NCBI GenBank assembly: GCA_035518875.1
Contig: DATIXD010000171.1
Span: forward strand, 1-5,398
Length of the DNA: 5,398 bases
Source: DATIXD01 sp035518875
Lineage (GTDB): Bacteria; Pseudomonadota; Gammaproteobacteria; Methylococcales; Methylococcaceae
Direction of reading: 5' to 3'
Both the position numbers and the translations under genes were made by a program. Shown one piece after another: positions 5,146-5,398 of the stretch. Within the stretch, counting starts at the first letter, position 1. The number at the start of each line of letters is the position of its first letter. Under the pieces are notes generated by a model, which saw only the letters and a list, made by a program, of their open reading frames with translations, had not been told where the DNA came from and made no database searches.

Positions 5146-5398
5146 ATGTCTAAAATGACGACCACGTCTTTCAAGACTCCGCTACCTGCCCCACGACGGT
5201 GGAAGAAATTGGCTTATCGGCTATTTGGTGACATAGGTCCCGTCGGCACTATCTTGCGCCTGAGCGTGCTGCTGATTTTTGTCATTTACTTCGTCATCCC
5301 TGTCTTGTGGTTGCTCATTGCGCCATCCAAAGATCAATTTACGATCATCAGTGCCAATCCGTTAGCGTTCGGGTCATGGGAAACGGTGCTCAAGTCCT
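5146..5398 (+). CDS. ABC sugar-transporter permease, MalG/UgpE-like (3' end outside window)
   Basis: The first 84 residues of the second permease, running off the right edge. A basic N-terminus (APRRWKKLAYRLFG at 15-28) leads into a first membrane segment at about 38-60 (ILRLSVLLIFVIYFVIPVLWLL), then IAPSKDQFTIISANPLAF at 61-78. This matches the family pattern PxxWLLxxSxKxxxE before the first periplasmic loop in MalG-type proteins. AAGGAG at 5131-5136 lies 9 nt before the ATG at 5146; an in-frame ATG at 5155 is a weaker alternative. The 37-bp spacing after the first permease indicates one operon and the usual binding protein, permease, permease order. The EAA loop lies outside the window, so the call rests on the N-terminus and context. 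Confidence 0.85.
   Translation, partial: MSKMTTTSFKTPLPAPRRWKKLAYRLFGDIGPVGTILRLSVLLIFVIYFVIPVLWLLIAPSKDQFTIISANPLAFGSWETVLKS

Overview
The window looks like part of a carbohydrate-uptake locus of a Chloroflexota-type bacterium. The lineage guess rests mainly on the substrate-binding lipoprotein. After its lipobox cysteine it has a long Val/Thr/Pro-rich linker (VVVTAPPQVVEV... VIVTATPEPT) of a kind common in Caldilinea/Anaerolineae/Roseiflexus-type lipoproteins. The LacI-type protein also resembles repressors I associate with that phylum and with Deinococcus. No rRNA or other marker gene is present, so this is an inference.

Left part, minus strand. A LacI-family repressor (1634 to 639) is followed 25 bp later by a solute-binding-protein-like gene (613 to beyond the left edge). 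That second protein has no signal peptide, and an in-frame stop just upstream rules out a longer start. The repressor gene has a good sigma70-type promoter (-35 at 1744-1749, -10 at 1720-1725) with a LacI-family-like palindrome lying over the expected transcription start, which suggests autoregulation.

Middle, about 1750 to 2360. This holds two decayed insertion-sequence remnants: an internal piece of an ISAs1-family transposase on the plus strand, with frameshifts and a stop, and abutting it the C-terminal part of an IS1595-family (ISXO2-like) transposase on the minus strand. They now separate what is probably one divergent regulator/transporter locus.

Right part, plus strand. A strong predicted promoter (2440-2468) is followed at the expected +1 by a 12-bp tandem repeat that looks like an operator. 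A leader of about 150 nt containing a 28-nt dyad comes next. Then follow a CUT1-type ABC sugar-transporter set: a lipoprotein substrate-binding protein (2627-4021), a strong stem-loop in the intergenic gap (4062-4092), a MalF/UgpA-like permease (4185-5108) and a MalG/UgpE-like permease (5146 to beyond the right edge). No ATPase gene is in view. In many CUT1 systems a shared MsiK-like ATPase is encoded elsewhere.

The proposed logic is that the lipoprotein captures a sugar or oligosaccharide outside the membrane, the two permeases form the channel, and a LacI-type repressor controls expression. The operator-like sites at the two promoters differ in sequence, so it is not clear that the LacI protein encoded here controls the transporter operon. 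The less ordinary items are the leaderless SBP-like protein beside the repressor, the LacI hinge lacking its usual leucine, and the repeat at the transporter promoter.
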